Origin: Bacteroidota bacterium
GTDB taxonomy: Bacteria; Bacteroidota; Bacteroidia; Cytophagales; Cyclobacteriaceae
Length of the DNA: 64,000 nucleotides
Reading direction: 5' to 3'
Assembly (NCBI GenBank): GCA_022567155.1
Contig: JADFHN010000004.1
Location: 32,287-96,286 of the forward strand
Shown: positions 36,117 to 45,959 of the stretch, in pieces
Layout of the letters: every line of letters begins with the position of its first letter
Position numbering within the stretch: the stretch's first letter is position 1
Position numbers and translations under genes: made by a program
Notes under the pieces: generated by a model
What the model was told of the DNA's origin: nothing
What the model saw: the letters and a program-made list of their open reading frames with translations, nothing else
Database searches by the model: none

Positions 36117-37778
36117 ATGGTAAATGATAAAGAAAATACCTTTCAAACTATATTTGAATCTGCACTCGAGGGGGTGATCGTTTCGGATAGGAACGGGAAG
36201 ATCATCATGGCCAATACGGCTGCGGGAAAGCTTTTCGGTTACAAGAAACAGAAACTTGAGGGATTGGTTATTGAAGACCTTATTCCTGCAGACCTGAGAA
36301 GAGGGCATAAAAATATGCGAAAGGAATATCTGACAAATCCTTCACCCCGTGGAATGGGCATGGGCCGCGACCTGGAAGGATTAAAGAAAAGTGGAAATAA
36401 ATTCCCGGTAGAAATAAGCTTGAGTTTTACTAATCTGAATGAGGAACACGTGGTCATTGCTTTTATCATTGACATTACGCAACGCAAAAAAATCGAAGAA
36501 GAGTTAAAAGAAGAAAAAGATACAGCGCAAATGTACCTTGATGTGGCTGGGGCAATATTTCTTGTTCTGAACCTGAAAGGCCGGATAACGCTCATAAACC
36601 AAACAGGATGTAAGCTTTTAGGTTATCCGGAGAAACAAATAATGGGGAAGAATCTGTTTGATTATTTTGTGCCAAAAGTCAGAAAAGACAAATTACGCGA
36701 AATTTTTAAACGGCTCATTTCCAGGAAAAATCAACTTTATGATTTCGAGGAATTTATTGTTAATAAAAGACAAGAAAAGAAACTGATAGCCTGGAATGTA
36801 ACCTTAATACAAGATGAAGAAGATCATCCTGTATCATTACTATGTTCGGGAATAGATATTACAGACCGGAAAGAAGCTGAACTGGCCTTAAAAAGAAGCG
36901 AAGAAAAACTAATTGTTTATGCCACGGAACTCGAAAAAAGAGTAGAAGTAAGAACCCGTGAACTTGCCGAAGCAATTAAAAATCTCGAGAAAGTAAATGA
37001 AAACCTTCAGGAAGAAATAAAAACAAGGGAAAAAGCCGAGGAAGGAGTCCGGAAATTATTTCAGAAAGAAAAAGAACTGAGTGAATTGAAATCGAGATTT
37101 GTTTCGCTTGCTTCGCATGAATTCAGAACGCCGCTGAGTACTATTATGTCATCGGTGTCGCTGATAGCCCGGTACGAGAAAGATGCGCAAAAAGATAAGA
37201 GGCTGAAGCATATCAACCGGATAAAAAATAATGTGACAAACCTTACGGGGTTGCTGAATGATTTTCTGGACCTCGAAAAACTGGAAGAAGGCCAGCTAAA
37301 ACCTGTTTATGATGATTTTGACTTCCGTCAATTTATTGTTGAAATCCGAGACGAAATGCAGGCTATTTCAAAGAAGGGCCAAACCATCATTCTCATAAGT
37401 GAAGATAACATCCACCTAGTCAGGCTCGACGAGCAAATGCTTAAAAACATCTGCTTCAATTTGCTATCAAATGCCATTAAATATTCGAATGAAGACGGAA
37501 CCATAAAATTCATTTATCGCAAAGAAGGGGATAATCTTATCCTGATAGTAAAAGATGAGGGTATCGGCATTCCAAAATCCGAGCAACATAATCTGTTTTT
37601 ACGTTTTTTCAGAGCTAAAAACGCCTCAGGCATACAAGGAACCGGCCTTGGCTTATATATTGTCAAAAAATATGTGGATGAAATGAATGGTTCAATTACA
37701 TTTACAAGTGAAATTAAGAAAGGTTCAACGTTTCAAATCCAACTACCTCTGGATCATGATAAAAGTTTTGTTAATTGA
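36117..37778 (+). CDS. PAS-PAS sensor histidine kinase
   Basis: A 553-aa soluble kinase with no membrane segment or signal peptide. PAS 1 (about 5-122) opens TIFESALEGVIVSDRNGKII; PAS 2 (about 135-250) includes INQTGCKLLGY; a coiled coil spans about 252-325; the HisKA helix has SLASHEFRTPLSTI with phospho-accepting His334; the ATPase domain has NLLSNAIKYS (N box), VKDEGIGIP (G1) and GTGLGLYIVKKY (G2). Its cytosolic PAS pair suggests sensing of redox, oxygen or a metabolite. The stop overlaps the regulator gene by 23 bases, so they form a cognate pair. Confidence 0.93.
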   Translation: MVNDKENTFQTIFESALEGVIVSDRNGKIIMANTAAGKLFGYKKQKLEGLVIEDLIPADLRRGHKNMRKEYLTNPSPRGMGMGRDLEGLKKSGNKFPVEISLSFTNLNEEHVVIAFIIDITQRKKIEEELKEEKDTAQMYLDVAGAIFLVLNLKGRITLINQTGCKLLGYPEKQIMGKNLFDYFVPKVRKDKLREIFKRLISRKNQLYDFEEFIVNKRQEKKLIAWNVTLIQDEEDHPVSLLCSGIDITDRKEAELALKRSEEKLIVYATELEKRVEVRTRELAEAIKNLEKVNENLQEEIKTREKAEEGVRKLFQKEKELSELKSRFVSLASHEFRTPLSTIMSSVSLIARYEKDAQKDKRLKHINRIKNNVTNLTGLLNDFLDLEKLEEGQLKPVYDDFDFRQFIVEIRDEMQAISKKGQTIILISEDNIHLVRLDEQMLKNICFNLLSNAIKYSNEDGTIKFIYRKEGDNLILIVKDEGIGIPKSEQHNLFLRFFRAKNASGIQGTGLGLYIVKKYVDEMNGSITFTSEIKKGSTFQIQLPLDHDKSFVN

Positions 37779-38826
37779 AGACAACGACGAAGTAAGGGAA
37801 AATACTGCCGAAATTCTTGAACTTGCCAATTATGAGGTAGAAACAGCCGAAAACGGTAAAACCGGGATCGAGAAAGCGCATAGCTTCGAACCTGATATTA
37901 TTGTATGCGACATCATGATGCCCGAACTGGATGGGTACGGCGTATTGCATATTCTCGGCAAAAATCCCGACACAGCGGCAATCCCGTTTATTTTTCTCAC
38001 CGCTAAGGTTGACAAGGCGGATATCCGCAAAGGCATGATCATGGGGGCTGACGACTACCTGACTAAACCATTTGATGATACTGAACTACTTGACGCCATT
38101 GAAACCCGGCTCAGGAAAACCGAAATACTGAAAATGGATTTCCGGAAAGATGCGGAGAGCCTGGACGATTTTCTTGCGCATGTCAAAGAGATGAGTAATC
38201 TTTCACAACTTTCTGATAACCGGAAAATCAGGGTTTACAAAAAGAAAAACAACATATTTCTTGAAGGAGATGTACCGGTTGCCATTTATTATCTTCGGTC
38301 AGGTAAAGTAAAAACTTACAAAACCAACCGGGAAGGCAAAGAGTATATTACAGGGCTGCACGGACCGGGCGAATTTATTGGCTATATCGATCAGCTAAAA
38401 GCCGAATCATACTCTGAATCGGCCATGGCTATGGAAGACACCGAGGTAAGTATTATCCCCAAGCAGGATTTCCTTCTGCTTATATTCAACAACAGGGATG
38501 TATCATCCCAGTTTATTAAGCTGCTTTCGGACAATATAACCGAGATGGAAGAACAATTGTTGCACCTGGCTTATAACAGCGTACGGCAGCGTGTGGCAGA
38601 AGCGTTGCTTGTACTCAAGAAAAAAGCTGAAGAACAAAATCAGGATACTAAAACGCTTTATATTTCCCGTGAAGACCTGGCAAACATGGTTGGGACCGCG
38701 CCTGAATCGGTGATCCGTACGTTATCAGATTTTAAAGAAGAACAAATCATCGAAATCCGCTCCAGTAAAATCCTGATACACGACCATCAGCGACTCGAAA
38801 GGGTAATGAAAGGCTTCGTCAGATAA
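37756..38826 (+). CDS. response regulator fused to CRP/FNR-type DNA-binding module
   Basis: A 356-aa protein from ATG 37756. Residues 1-120 are a receiver: MIKVLLIEDND acidic pocket, phospho-acceptor Asp52 in IIVCDIMMPELDGYG, switch residue in FLTAK and KPF lysine in YLTKPFDD. Residues about 150-265 form a cyclic-nucleotide-binding-type beta roll (FLEGDVPVAIYYLRSGKVK, GPGEFIGYIDQL), and about 275-356 a Crp-type winged helix (SVRQRVAEALLVL, SREDLANMVGTAPESVIR). No FNR-like cysteine cluster is seen. So a phosphorylation input is joined to a CRP output. Overlaps the kinase gene by 23 bases. Confidence 0.9.
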   Translation: MIKVLLIEDNDEVRENTAEILELANYEVETAENGKTGIEKAHSFEPDIIVCDIMMPELDGYGVLHILGKNPDTAAIPFIFLTAKVDKADIRKGMIMGADDYLTKPFDDTELLDAIETRLRKTEILKMDFRKDAESLDDFLAHVKEMSNLSQLSDNRKIRVYKKKNNIFLEGDVPVAIYYLRSGKVKTYKTNREGKEYITGLHGPGEFIGYIDQLKAESYSESAMAMEDTEVSIIPKQDFLLLIFNNRDVSSQFIKLLSDNITEMEEQLLHLAYNSVRQRVAEALLVLKKKAEEQNQDTKTLYISREDLANMVGTAPESVIRTLSDFKEEQIIEIRSSKILIHDHQRLERVMKGFVR

Positions 38827-38842
38827 CTCCGCGCTATCACGA

Positions 38843-40318
38843 TTATTTCGCTGATTCTATAAACAGGTCAAAATCCTTTTTGAACTGCTCGAGAGAAGGT
38901 ATGTGAATATACATCATATGTCCTGCCTGGTAATATGTAAGGCTGATGTTTTTTTTAAACTGTGGTTTTAAAAACATGTGATCGATGGTATAACGTGTGG
39001 CAAAATATGCAGTGGCCATATCATAGTAACCGTTTGCAATCCACACTTTCAAAAACGGGTTTTTAGTCATGGATTCGCGCAGGGTTTCGGATACGTTGAG
39101 ATACCGATTTTCTACATTACTGTAGCTCCAGGGGCGAACACGGCCGGTTAATATCTCGTACGTAATATCCGTTTTGAACCCGAGTTCTCTTCTTAAATAA
39201 TCGTTTATCGCGGCTGTATAGGGTCCAAAAATTGCTGAATTATAGCTGGGATCATACTCATATCTTTCGCCGGCTTCATCATAATCATAGCCGGTAAACC
39301 GGCTGTCGAGGCGGCCTACGGTTTTGCCTTCCCCGCGAAGCAATTCCTTGTTGAATCGTCCTACATACAACCGCAGGTTGGAATTATCGATATAGGTTTT
39401 TGACAATCCGGTATAAGCGTGCAATTTATCTATGATGGCGCTCCGTTCAGCCTGTGAAAGTTGATCGCCTTTGGCCAGCGCAAGGGTATATTCATTCATG
39501 GAAAAAGATTCTACTTCGGTCAGCAATTCGTTCAGGTCATCGTATTCTGATTCAAGCTTTTTATGATACCATGCGGTAGCTGCAAATGTAGGCAAATAGA
39601 GCGGGTAGGGCAGGTCATTACCTGGGTTAAAACGTGAAGCCTGAAAGTTCATTATGGCAGAAACCAGCATGATTCCGTTCAGGTACATGCCATGTCGGTT
39701 TTGCAGATAACCTGACAAGCCGGCGGCCCGGGTGGTACCATAACTTTCACCGCATAAAAATTTTGGGGAGCCCCACCTGTTATAACTGCCCGTGTACTGG
39801 TATATGAAATCGCCTACCAGGTTAATGTCATTTTCAAAACCGGTAAATTCATCTTTTTTATGTTCGCCGGCAGGCCTTGTAAACCCTGTCATCATCGGGT
39901 CAATAAAAACCAGATCGGTTTTATCGAGCCACGAAAATTCATTGTTAACTACCTGGTATGGTGGCCTGAGGGAGCCTCCTTTATCTGTCATTTGCACCCT
40001 CCGGGGTCCCAATGCTCCCATATGCAGCCAAACCGATGATGATCCCGGGCCGCCGTTGAAGGTAAACGTAACGGGCCTCTTGGAAATATCGGTAACGCCC
40101 TCACGGGTATAGGCGATGAAAAAAACGTTGGCAAGGTCTTCACCCTCTTCATTGCGCATAATCATATAACCCGCAGTAGCCGTATAGCTTATATTCTGTC
40201 CATTAATACGCACCTGATGTTTGGTAACCGACAACGCCGGCTCCGATTTTGGCTTGTCCTGCGCAGATAGTACAAACCAGGTAAGGAATAAAAATAAAAA
40301 GGCAGTTGATTTTTTCAT
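38843..40318 (-). CDS. secreted S10-family serine carboxypeptidase
   Basis: Exported peptidase of 491 aa from ATG 40318 (MKKSTAFLFLFLTWFVLSAQ, signal peptide); the frame runs 30 codons further, but those precede the signal. S10 features: FTFNGGPGSSSVWLHMGALGP, the catalytic serine in CGESYGTTRA, the aspartate in NGYYDMATAY and the histidine in YYQAGHMMY near the C-terminus. Likely periplasmic carboxypeptidase for protein or peptide turnover. Divergent from comB. Confidence 0.92.
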   Translation of the reverse strand: MKKSTAFLFLFLTWFVLSAQDKPKSEPALSVTKHQVRINGQNISYTATAGYMIMRNEEGEDLANVFFIAYTREGVTDISKRPVTFTFNGGPGSSSVWLHMGALGPRRVQMTDKGGSLRPPYQVVNNEFSWLDKTDLVFIDPMMTGFTRPAGEHKKDEFTGFENDINLVGDFIYQYTGSYNRWGSPKFLCGESYGTTRAAGLSGYLQNRHGMYLNGIMLVSAIMNFQASRFNPGNDLPYPLYLPTFAATAWYHKKLESEYDDLNELLTEVESFSMNEYTLALAKGDQLSQAERSAIIDKLHAYTGLSKTYIDNSNLRLYVGRFNKELLRGEGKTVGRLDSRFTGYDYDEAGERYEYDPSYNSAIFGPYTAAINDYLRRELGFKTDITYEILTGRVRPWSYSNVENRYLNVSETLRESMTKNPFLKVWIANGYYDMATAYFATRYTIDHMFLKPQFKKNISLTYYQAGHMMYIHIPSLEQFKKDFDLFIESAK

Positions 40319-40428
40319 GGCATCTTCTTGTTTAAGCATACGGGCATTCAAGGTAAAAGAATCATTCTGGCTTTGCAATACCAAATAGTGATAAATCCGC
40401 ATATCCATGGTTTCAACGTCAATTATCC

Positions 40429-40436
40429 TATTTTTG
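40429..40436 (+). promoter_or_regulatory. -7 box before comB
   Basis: TATTTTTG matches TAnnTTTG, 22 bases before the comB ATG; no -33 TTG seen. Confidence 0.4.
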
Positions 40437-40458
40437 CGCCTTATAACTTCATATAAAC

Positions 40459-41163
40459 ATGAATAAATCCATCGATATCTGTCTAAGTCCTGACCTTGTA
40501 CACCTGTACGATCTAAAAGGTAAAATTGTGGTTGTTGTAGATATATTGCGGGCTACCTCATGCATCACTACAGGCCTGGCTCACGGGATCATGAGTATTA
40601 CCCCGTACGCTTCGCTCGAGGAGTGCAGGAGCATGAAACAAAAAGGATATTACATTGCAGGAGAACGGGGAGGCCGGAAAGTGGATGGTTTTGATATTGG
40701 CAACAGTCCGTATAGCTACATGGAACCCCATTTGAAAGATCAGAAGATTGCGATAACCACTACTAATGGAACGAGAGCTATCGAAAAATCGAATGACGCT
40801 GAAAAAATCATTATCGGCGCTTTTCTGAATTTGGCGGCCGTTGTAAATTACCTCCGGACTCAGGGAAACGATGTGGTTATACTCTGTGCCGGATGGAAAG
40901 GCCATATAAACCTTGAAGACACCATGTTTGCAGGAGCGCTGGCCTTGACACTTGAGTCAGAATTCCACTACACTGACGATGCGGTTTTACTAGCAAAAGC
41001 CTTGTATAAGGAAATGAAAGGTAGTATGCTGCATGCGATTCAAAATGCTTCGCATGTTAAACGGCTGAAAAAATTCAATGTAAACAAAGATGTTGAGTTT
41101 TGCCTTACGCCCAATCGCTATGATGTGGTGCCCGTGCTGAAAAACGGAGAGATTGTGATTTGA
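40459..41163 (+). CDS. comB: 2-phosphosulfolactate phosphatase-like protein
   Basis: A 234-aa protein with ComB-family motifs: VVVDILRATSCITTGLAHG, GYYIAGERGGRKVDGFDIGNSP, ITTTNGTRAIE and CAGWKGHINLEDTMFAGA. In methanogens ComB makes sulfolactate in coenzyme M synthesis. Bacterial members are common in organisms lacking that pathway, so the substrate here is unknown. No comA or comC neighbour. Mg-dependent acid phosphatase chemistry is expected from family. Confidence 0.88.
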   Translation: MNKSIDICLSPDLVHLYDLKGKIVVVVDILRATSCITTGLAHGIMSITPYASLEECRSMKQKGYYIAGERGGRKVDGFDIGNSPYSYMEPHLKDQKIAITTTNGTRAIEKSNDAEKIIIGAFLNLAAVVNYLRTQGNDVVILCAGWKGHINLEDTMFAGALALTLESEFHYTDDAVLLAKALYKEMKGSMLHAIQNASHVKRLKKFNVNKDVEFCLTPNRYDVVPVLKNGEIVI

Positions 41164-41587
41164 ATTCAATATGTGCTATGTGTCGTTTCCTTGCCTGCTA
41201 CGCCTGGTTTCCAAACTATGCCTAACCAATTCTATCTTGATTCATTTTCGGGATTTTAATTTGCACAAAAGTTCTGGAAATTTCGCTTTATTGTTGCTAA
41301 ATGTTGAGAAGGGTAATCTGAAGACGCCTTATTCACTCATACTATGCGGCTTTAGCCTTTTCCGATTATGGTTTTATTAAAAGAGATATATAAAATATAT
41401 GGTTATCCATTTAGGTATCAAAACATTGATATTCAATAAATTACAAATCATCTACTCTGATTCAGAAATCGGACAAAAATTGTGAATTAGCAGATTGAAG
41501 CTGGTTTTGGGATAAAATCTCTGCGCTTTAAGTGGGTAACCCTATAAAATAAATATCCGTCCATTTACTTTTCCATCCGGTTAACAC
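41164..41587. other. 424-base intergenic region, convergent genes
   Basis: Lies between the ends of comB and the FAD oxidoreductase gene. Only short open frames without coding character; no recognisable terminator hairpin, RNA or repeat. I see nothing in it. Confidence 0.55.
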
Positions 41588-42727
41588 CTAAAAATATTTC
41601 CCATGGGTCTGCTTCATAATCCATCCCGACAGAAGGCCGGAATTTTTTATCAGAGACACAGCCAGATTGGATAAAACCCTGGTTCCGAAAAGCTTTTGAA
41701 TCTGCCTGCCTGCCCAAACCCGAAAACCGAAATTTTTACGCCAAAGCAGCGAATACCGATATTCAAGATCGTTCCTGTTCGTTTTACCGGATAAAAACCA
41801 GTGAACCTGCTCAGATAGTATGGCCGCTGAATGGATGGCCATGGCCATTCCGTTGCCACACAGCGGGGTTATCATTCCGGCAGCATCACCTGACATAAGT
41901 ATATGATCGCTAACAGGTTCTTTAGATGCAAAAGATATCTCATTGATTACGACCGGTTTGTCAAAAACGAACGTTGCGGTATTGAATATACGATTTAAAA
42001 AAGGGTTTTGCATGATTATTTTTTCTTCAAGTTTGCGAACCGTTCCCAGCTTTTTCAGTGGCGCTCTTAAACTCAGATAACAAAGATTAAACGTATCATC
42101 CTCTACTTTAGAAATACCGCAATACCCTCCATGAAAATTATGCAACCCGATCAGATTATTTTCAAAATCGCCTTTGATATGATACTTTACACCTATATAG
42201 GGAGACCTTTTTTTGAAAAACCGCCTGTTTAAAAAACTGTCAAGATTAGACCTTTTCCCAAATGCACCGATTACCACACGGCTCCTGTAAACAGCACCAT
42301 TCATCAACTTGACTTCAAAATGATCTTCTATGAATTGTACATGCTGAACGGAAGCATTTTCGATAATTTCAGCACCCCGTGATGATGCCTGTATGGCAAG
42401 AAACGGGTCGAATGAATAACGACTGATCCCAAACCCACCCAGGTCAAGCGGCATTTCGGCCGATTGGCCGTTGGTGGATGTAAGTTGAAACCTGGTAATT
42501 TGCGCAGGATATAATTCTTCCGGGTAGCACCCGATTTTTTTTAAAAAATAGGCTACCTCATTGGACACATATTCACCGCACACCCGATGAAACGGATAGC
42601 TTTTCTTTTCAAAAAGCATCACCTGCCATCCCTTCGATGCAAGCAGGTTTGCGTTGATCAGCCCTCCAATACCACCTCCTGCGATGATCACATCATATAT
42701 ATCCCTCTTTTCAGGCTTCATAATCAA
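41588..42727 (-). CDS. FAD-dependent oxidoreductase, geranylgeranyl-reductase-like
   Basis: A 379-aa flavoprotein. The N-terminal VIIAGGGIGGLINANLLASKG is the FAD-binding Rossmann loop; FHRVCGEYVSNEV resembles the PxxRxCGE motif of geranylgeranyl reductase and related monooxygenases; LMSGDAAGMITPLCGNGMAMA is the second flavin motif. Substrate could be a polyprenyl lipid, quinone-like compound or pigment. Alone in its transcription unit, divergent from the metalloprotease gene. ATG 42727 and a second two codons later are both possible. Confidence 0.85.
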   Translation of the reverse strand: MIMKPEKRDIYDVIIAGGGIGGLINANLLASKGWQVMLFEKKSYPFHRVCGEYVSNEVAYFLKKIGCYPEELYPAQITRFQLTSTNGQSAEMPLDLGGFGISRYSFDPFLAIQASSRGAEIIENASVQHVQFIEDHFEVKLMNGAVYRSRVVIGAFGKRSNLDSFLNRRFFKKRSPYIGVKYHIKGDFENNLIGLHNFHGGYCGISKVEDDTFNLCYLSLRAPLKKLGTVRKLEEKIIMQNPFLNRIFNTATFVFDKPVVINEISFASKEPVSDHILMSGDAAGMITPLCGNGMAMAIHSAAILSEQVHWFLSGKTNRNDLEYRYSLLWRKNFGFRVWAGRQIQKLFGTRVLSNLAVSLIKNSGLLSGWIMKQTHGKYF

Positions 42728-42808
42728 CCATTTAAAGAGCCAAAATAGCCAACTATCAAATAATTATCTTATAAGTAAAAAGAATCATGATCAATAAAGT
42801 TATCCTTT

Positions 42809-42816
42809 TAAATTTG
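42809..42816 (+). promoter_or_regulatory. -7 box before metalloprotease gene
   Basis: TAAATTTG, 23 bases before the ATG at 42840; matches TAnnTTTG. No -33 TTG at the usual distance. Confidence 0.4.
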
Positions 42817-42839
42817 TTTCCTCATTTATTCAAAATATT

Positions 42840-45323
42840 ATGAAACGAAATATATTCCAACGGTTCGCCATAATGGCCCTTGCAGTAATCGTCATTGCAG
42901 TTACCGATTTACAAGCTCAAAAAAAGAAAAAGAGTAAACGCAAAGAAACCACGGAGCAAAATGAATCAGATAAGTCCGAAGATAAAAACGGAAAGAACGG
43001 GATTAAACCTTATGATGAGGTAATCACCAAAGAAGCCAAAACCGACGAAGGGCTTTTCAGTGTGCACAAAGTAGATGACACCTATTACTATGAAATACCC
43101 GATTCGCTCCTGGGCAGAGAAATGCTTATGGTGACCCGTATTTCAAAAACTGCTGACAAGCTTGGCTATGGGGGGGAAAAGGCCAACACGCAGGTGCTAC
43201 GCTGGCAGAAAAAGGACAAGAAAATACTGTTGCGGGTTGTGTCTTACAATAATGTAGCGAATGATTCACTGCCGATTTATGAATCCGTCCGAAATTCAAA
43301 TTTTGAACCCATACTTTTTGCGTTTGATATAAAAGCTTTTAGTCCTGATTCCTCAAATATAGTGATTGAAATAAACGATCTTTTTACTAAAGATGTTCAA
43401 GCGTTGGGCCTGCAGAAATCAAAGAGGGAGAGGTACAAGGTTTCAAGTCTGGAAAAGGACAGGTCTTACATCGAGAGTATAAAAAGCTATCCGTTAAATA
43501 TCGAAGCGCGCCACGTCATGACCTATTCTGCCAAAGAGCCGCCTTCAAACTCCTCCGTTGGTGCCATTTCCCTCGAAATCAACAATTCGATGTTGCTTCT
43601 GCCTGAAAAACCCATGCAACCCCGGATATATGACCAGCGTGTGGGATGGTTTACGCTCACCCAAACAGATTATGGACTCGACGAGCAAAAAGCGGCTAAA
43701 AAGACGTATCTGGCAAGATGGCGTCTCGAACCAAAAGATCCTGAAGCCTTTAAACGTGGCGAACTTGTGGAGCCCGTTAAACCAATTGTTTATTATATCG
43801 ATCCGGCTACTCCTGAAAAATGGCGCCCTTATCTGAAACAAGGAGTTGAAGATTGGAATGAAGCTTTTGAACAGGCCGGATTTAAAAATGCCATTATGGC
43901 GAAAGACCCACCTTCTCCTGAAGAGGATCCGGAATGGAGCCCCGAAGATGCACGGTATTCGGTGATACGCTATTATGCTTCACCGGTACAAAATGCTTAC
44001 GGGCCCCATGTATCCGACCCCCGTTCAGGAGAAATTATCGAAAGCGATATAGGATGGTTTCATAACGTTATGAACCTGCTTAGAAACTGGTTTTTTATCC
44101 AGACTGCCGCTGTGAATGAAGATGCCCGGAAGGTAAAATTTGATGACGAAATGATGGGACAGTTAATTCGCTTTGTATCTGCGCATGAAGTAGGGCACAC
44201 ACTGGGACTTCCGCACAATATGGGCTCGAGTCCTGCTTACCCGGTTGATTCACTCCGCTCCCCCTCTTTTACGGAAACCCACGGCACCGCCCCTTCAATT
44301 ATGGATTATGCCCGGTTCAATTATGTGGCGCAGCCTGGCGATGGTGTTACTCATTTTTACCCTAAAATCGGCGAGTATGACTTGTATGCAATCAAATGGG
44401 GTTACAGGCCCATACCTGATGCTGCATCGGCAGAGGAAGAAAAAGAAACACTGGATCAGTGGATCCTGGAGAAAGCCGGGGATCCGTTATACAGGTTCGG
44501 CGCAAGGAGTATCATTGATCCGTCGGCACAAACCGAAGACTTGAGTGATGATGTCATCAGGGCATCGGCGTACGGAATTGAAAACCTGAAAAGGATAGTC
44601 CCGTATCTTTTCGAATGGACGGCCGATAAAGGTAAGAATTACGATGACCTGGATGAAATGTATAACCAGGTGCTTAGCCAGTTCAACCGGTATATGGGTC
44701 ACGTACGTACCAACGTGGGGGGTATTTACCGGTATAATAAAACATACGATCAGGATGGTGAGGTTTTTACACATGTACCTGAAAGTAAACAAAAAGAATG
44801 CGTCCGGTTTCTTAACGATCAGCTATTTAAAACGCCCGAATGGATAATCAATAAAGAGATACTCAGCAGGATTGATTTCACCGGTGCTGTTGAGAAAATC
44901 AGGACTACACAGGTGAGAACCTTAAACAGCCTGTATAGTTTTGACAGAATGGGGCGTATGCTTGAAAATGAAGCGCTCAACGGCCGTAACACCTATACCA
45001 TCCTTGAAATGATGGCAGATGTGAGAAATGGAATCTGGTCTGAATTGAAAGGTGCAAGATCGATCGACCTTTATCGCAGGAATCTGCAAAAGGCATATAT
45101 TGACCGGTTGGAATATTTGATTACTGAAGATTATAAACCGGGGTCTTTCAGTCCGACAAAGGTTAATGTGAGCCAGTCAGATATCCGGTCGGCAGCAAAA
45201 GCAGACCTGAATATATTACAACGGAATATACGCACGGCTGTACCGGGAATGACAGACAGAATGTCGAAATATCATCTTGAGGATGTAGCAAACCGGATTG
45301 AACTGATCCTGGAACCAAAATAA
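42840..45323 (+). CDS. secreted zinc metalloprotease with DUF5117/DUF5118-type N-terminus
   Basis: An 827-aa exported protease. Signal peptide about 1-26 (IMALAVIVIAVTDLQAQ), a lysine/glutamate-rich spacer, a beta-rich N-terminal part (about 50-320), then the metzincin-type zinc site SAHEVGHTLGLPHNMGSS (about residue 450), with the third ligand His and a Met-turn-like SIMDYARFNYV. The C-terminal 250 residues are helical. The domain order is that of zinc-dependent metalloproteases with DUF5117 frequent in Bacteroidota. Probably periplasmic or surface digestion of proteins. Stands alone. Confidence 0.9.
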   Translation: MKRNIFQRFAIMALAVIVIAVTDLQAQKKKKSKRKETTEQNESDKSEDKNGKNGIKPYDEVITKEAKTDEGLFSVHKVDDTYYYEIPDSLLGREMLMVTRISKTADKLGYGGEKANTQVLRWQKKDKKILLRVVSYNNVANDSLPIYESVRNSNFEPILFAFDIKAFSPDSSNIVIEINDLFTKDVQALGLQKSKRERYKVSSLEKDRSYIESIKSYPLNIEARHVMTYSAKEPPSNSSVGAISLEINNSMLLLPEKPMQPRIYDQRVGWFTLTQTDYGLDEQKAAKKTYLARWRLEPKDPEAFKRGELVEPVKPIVYYIDPATPEKWRPYLKQGVEDWNEAFEQAGFKNAIMAKDPPSPEEDPEWSPEDARYSVIRYYASPVQNAYGPHVSDPRSGEIIESDIGWFHNVMNLLRNWFFIQTAAVNEDARKVKFDDEMMGQLIRFVSAHEVGHTLGLPHNMGSSPAYPVDSLRSPSFTETHGTAPSIMDYARFNYVAQPGDGVTHFYPKIGEYDLYAIKWGYRPIPDAASAEEEKETLDQWILEKAGDPLYRFGARSIIDPSAQTEDLSDDVIRASAYGIENLKRIVPYLFEWTADKGKNYDDLDEMYNQVLSQFNRYMGHVRTNVGGIYRYNKTYDQDGEVFTHVPESKQKECVRFLNDQLFKTPEWIINKEILSRIDFTGAVEKIRTTQVRTLNSLYSFDRMGRMLENEALNGRNTYTILEMMADVRNGIWSELKGARSIDLYRRNLQKAYIDRLEYLITEDYKPGSFSPTKVNVSQSDIRSAAKADLNILQRNIRTAVPGMTDRMSKYHLEDVANRIELILEPK

Positions 45324-45443
45324 CAAAAAACGGCTCCTGCTTTTGATACAGAAAGCTTGTTTATTTATTATTTTTTATATTTTTTTAGTAAAATCAGAAT
45401 TACAGGAATCTATTTTGCCGTAACTTCGTTACAGATTGAGAAA

Positions 45444-45959
45444 ATGGAGAGAATGATGATCGAGACATCTGACAACAATGAAGAAAAATCAATGAATGTG
45501 TTGCTTGTGGGTAATAATCCCACAGAAATCGGCGTATTATATGCAAGTTTGAAAAGCTTTGAAAATCCCAGGTTTAATACGGACACTGCCTTCCATTTTA
45601 ACAACATTTTCAGACGAATAATAAAATTCAGGCCGGCTTCGATCCTGATCGACGACAGATTTAACCGTACAAAACTCAACCGGCTGATCAAACGTATCCA
45701 TCGTAATCCCAGAACAAGAGACATACCGGTAACCTTGTTAAAAAGCAACAATAGGGACCTGGGACTAACTGCCGATATTGATAACTATGTACTCAAAGAA
45801 AATCTTTCAGCGGAGAACCTGTACAATACCATCCTGAATTCCAGACAGCTGCGACGTACCTCCATTTACCTGTACAAATCCTATAAAAAAAGCCGTGGGT
45901 TTTTACAAAAGATCTGGCTGGATTTGCGGAGGAGGTACTGGTGGATAGAACAGATTTGA
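45444..45959 (+). CDS. degenerate receiver-like protein
   Basis: A 171-aa protein from ATG 45444. MNVLLVGNNPTEIGVLYASL resembles the first strand and helix of a receiver domain, ASILIDDRFN places an aspartate where the phospho-acceptor would be, and IPVTLLKSNN and NYVLKENLSAENLYNTI follow at receiver-like distances. The acidic pocket after strand one is replaced by GNN, so normal phosphorylation is doubtful. The C-terminal 45 residues are strongly basic and aromatic (KSYKKSRGFLQKIW). The frame extends 29 codons upstream through a hydrophobic stretch, which I consider untranslated. Function unknown. Confidence 0.65.
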   Translation: MERMMIETSDNNEEKSMNVLLVGNNPTEIGVLYASLKSFENPRFNTDTAFHFNNIFRRIIKFRPASILIDDRFNRTKLNRLIKRIHRNPRTRDIPVTLLKSNNRDLGLTADIDNYVLKENLSAENLYNTILNSRQLRRTSIYLYKSYKKSRGFLQKIWLDLRRRYWWIEQI

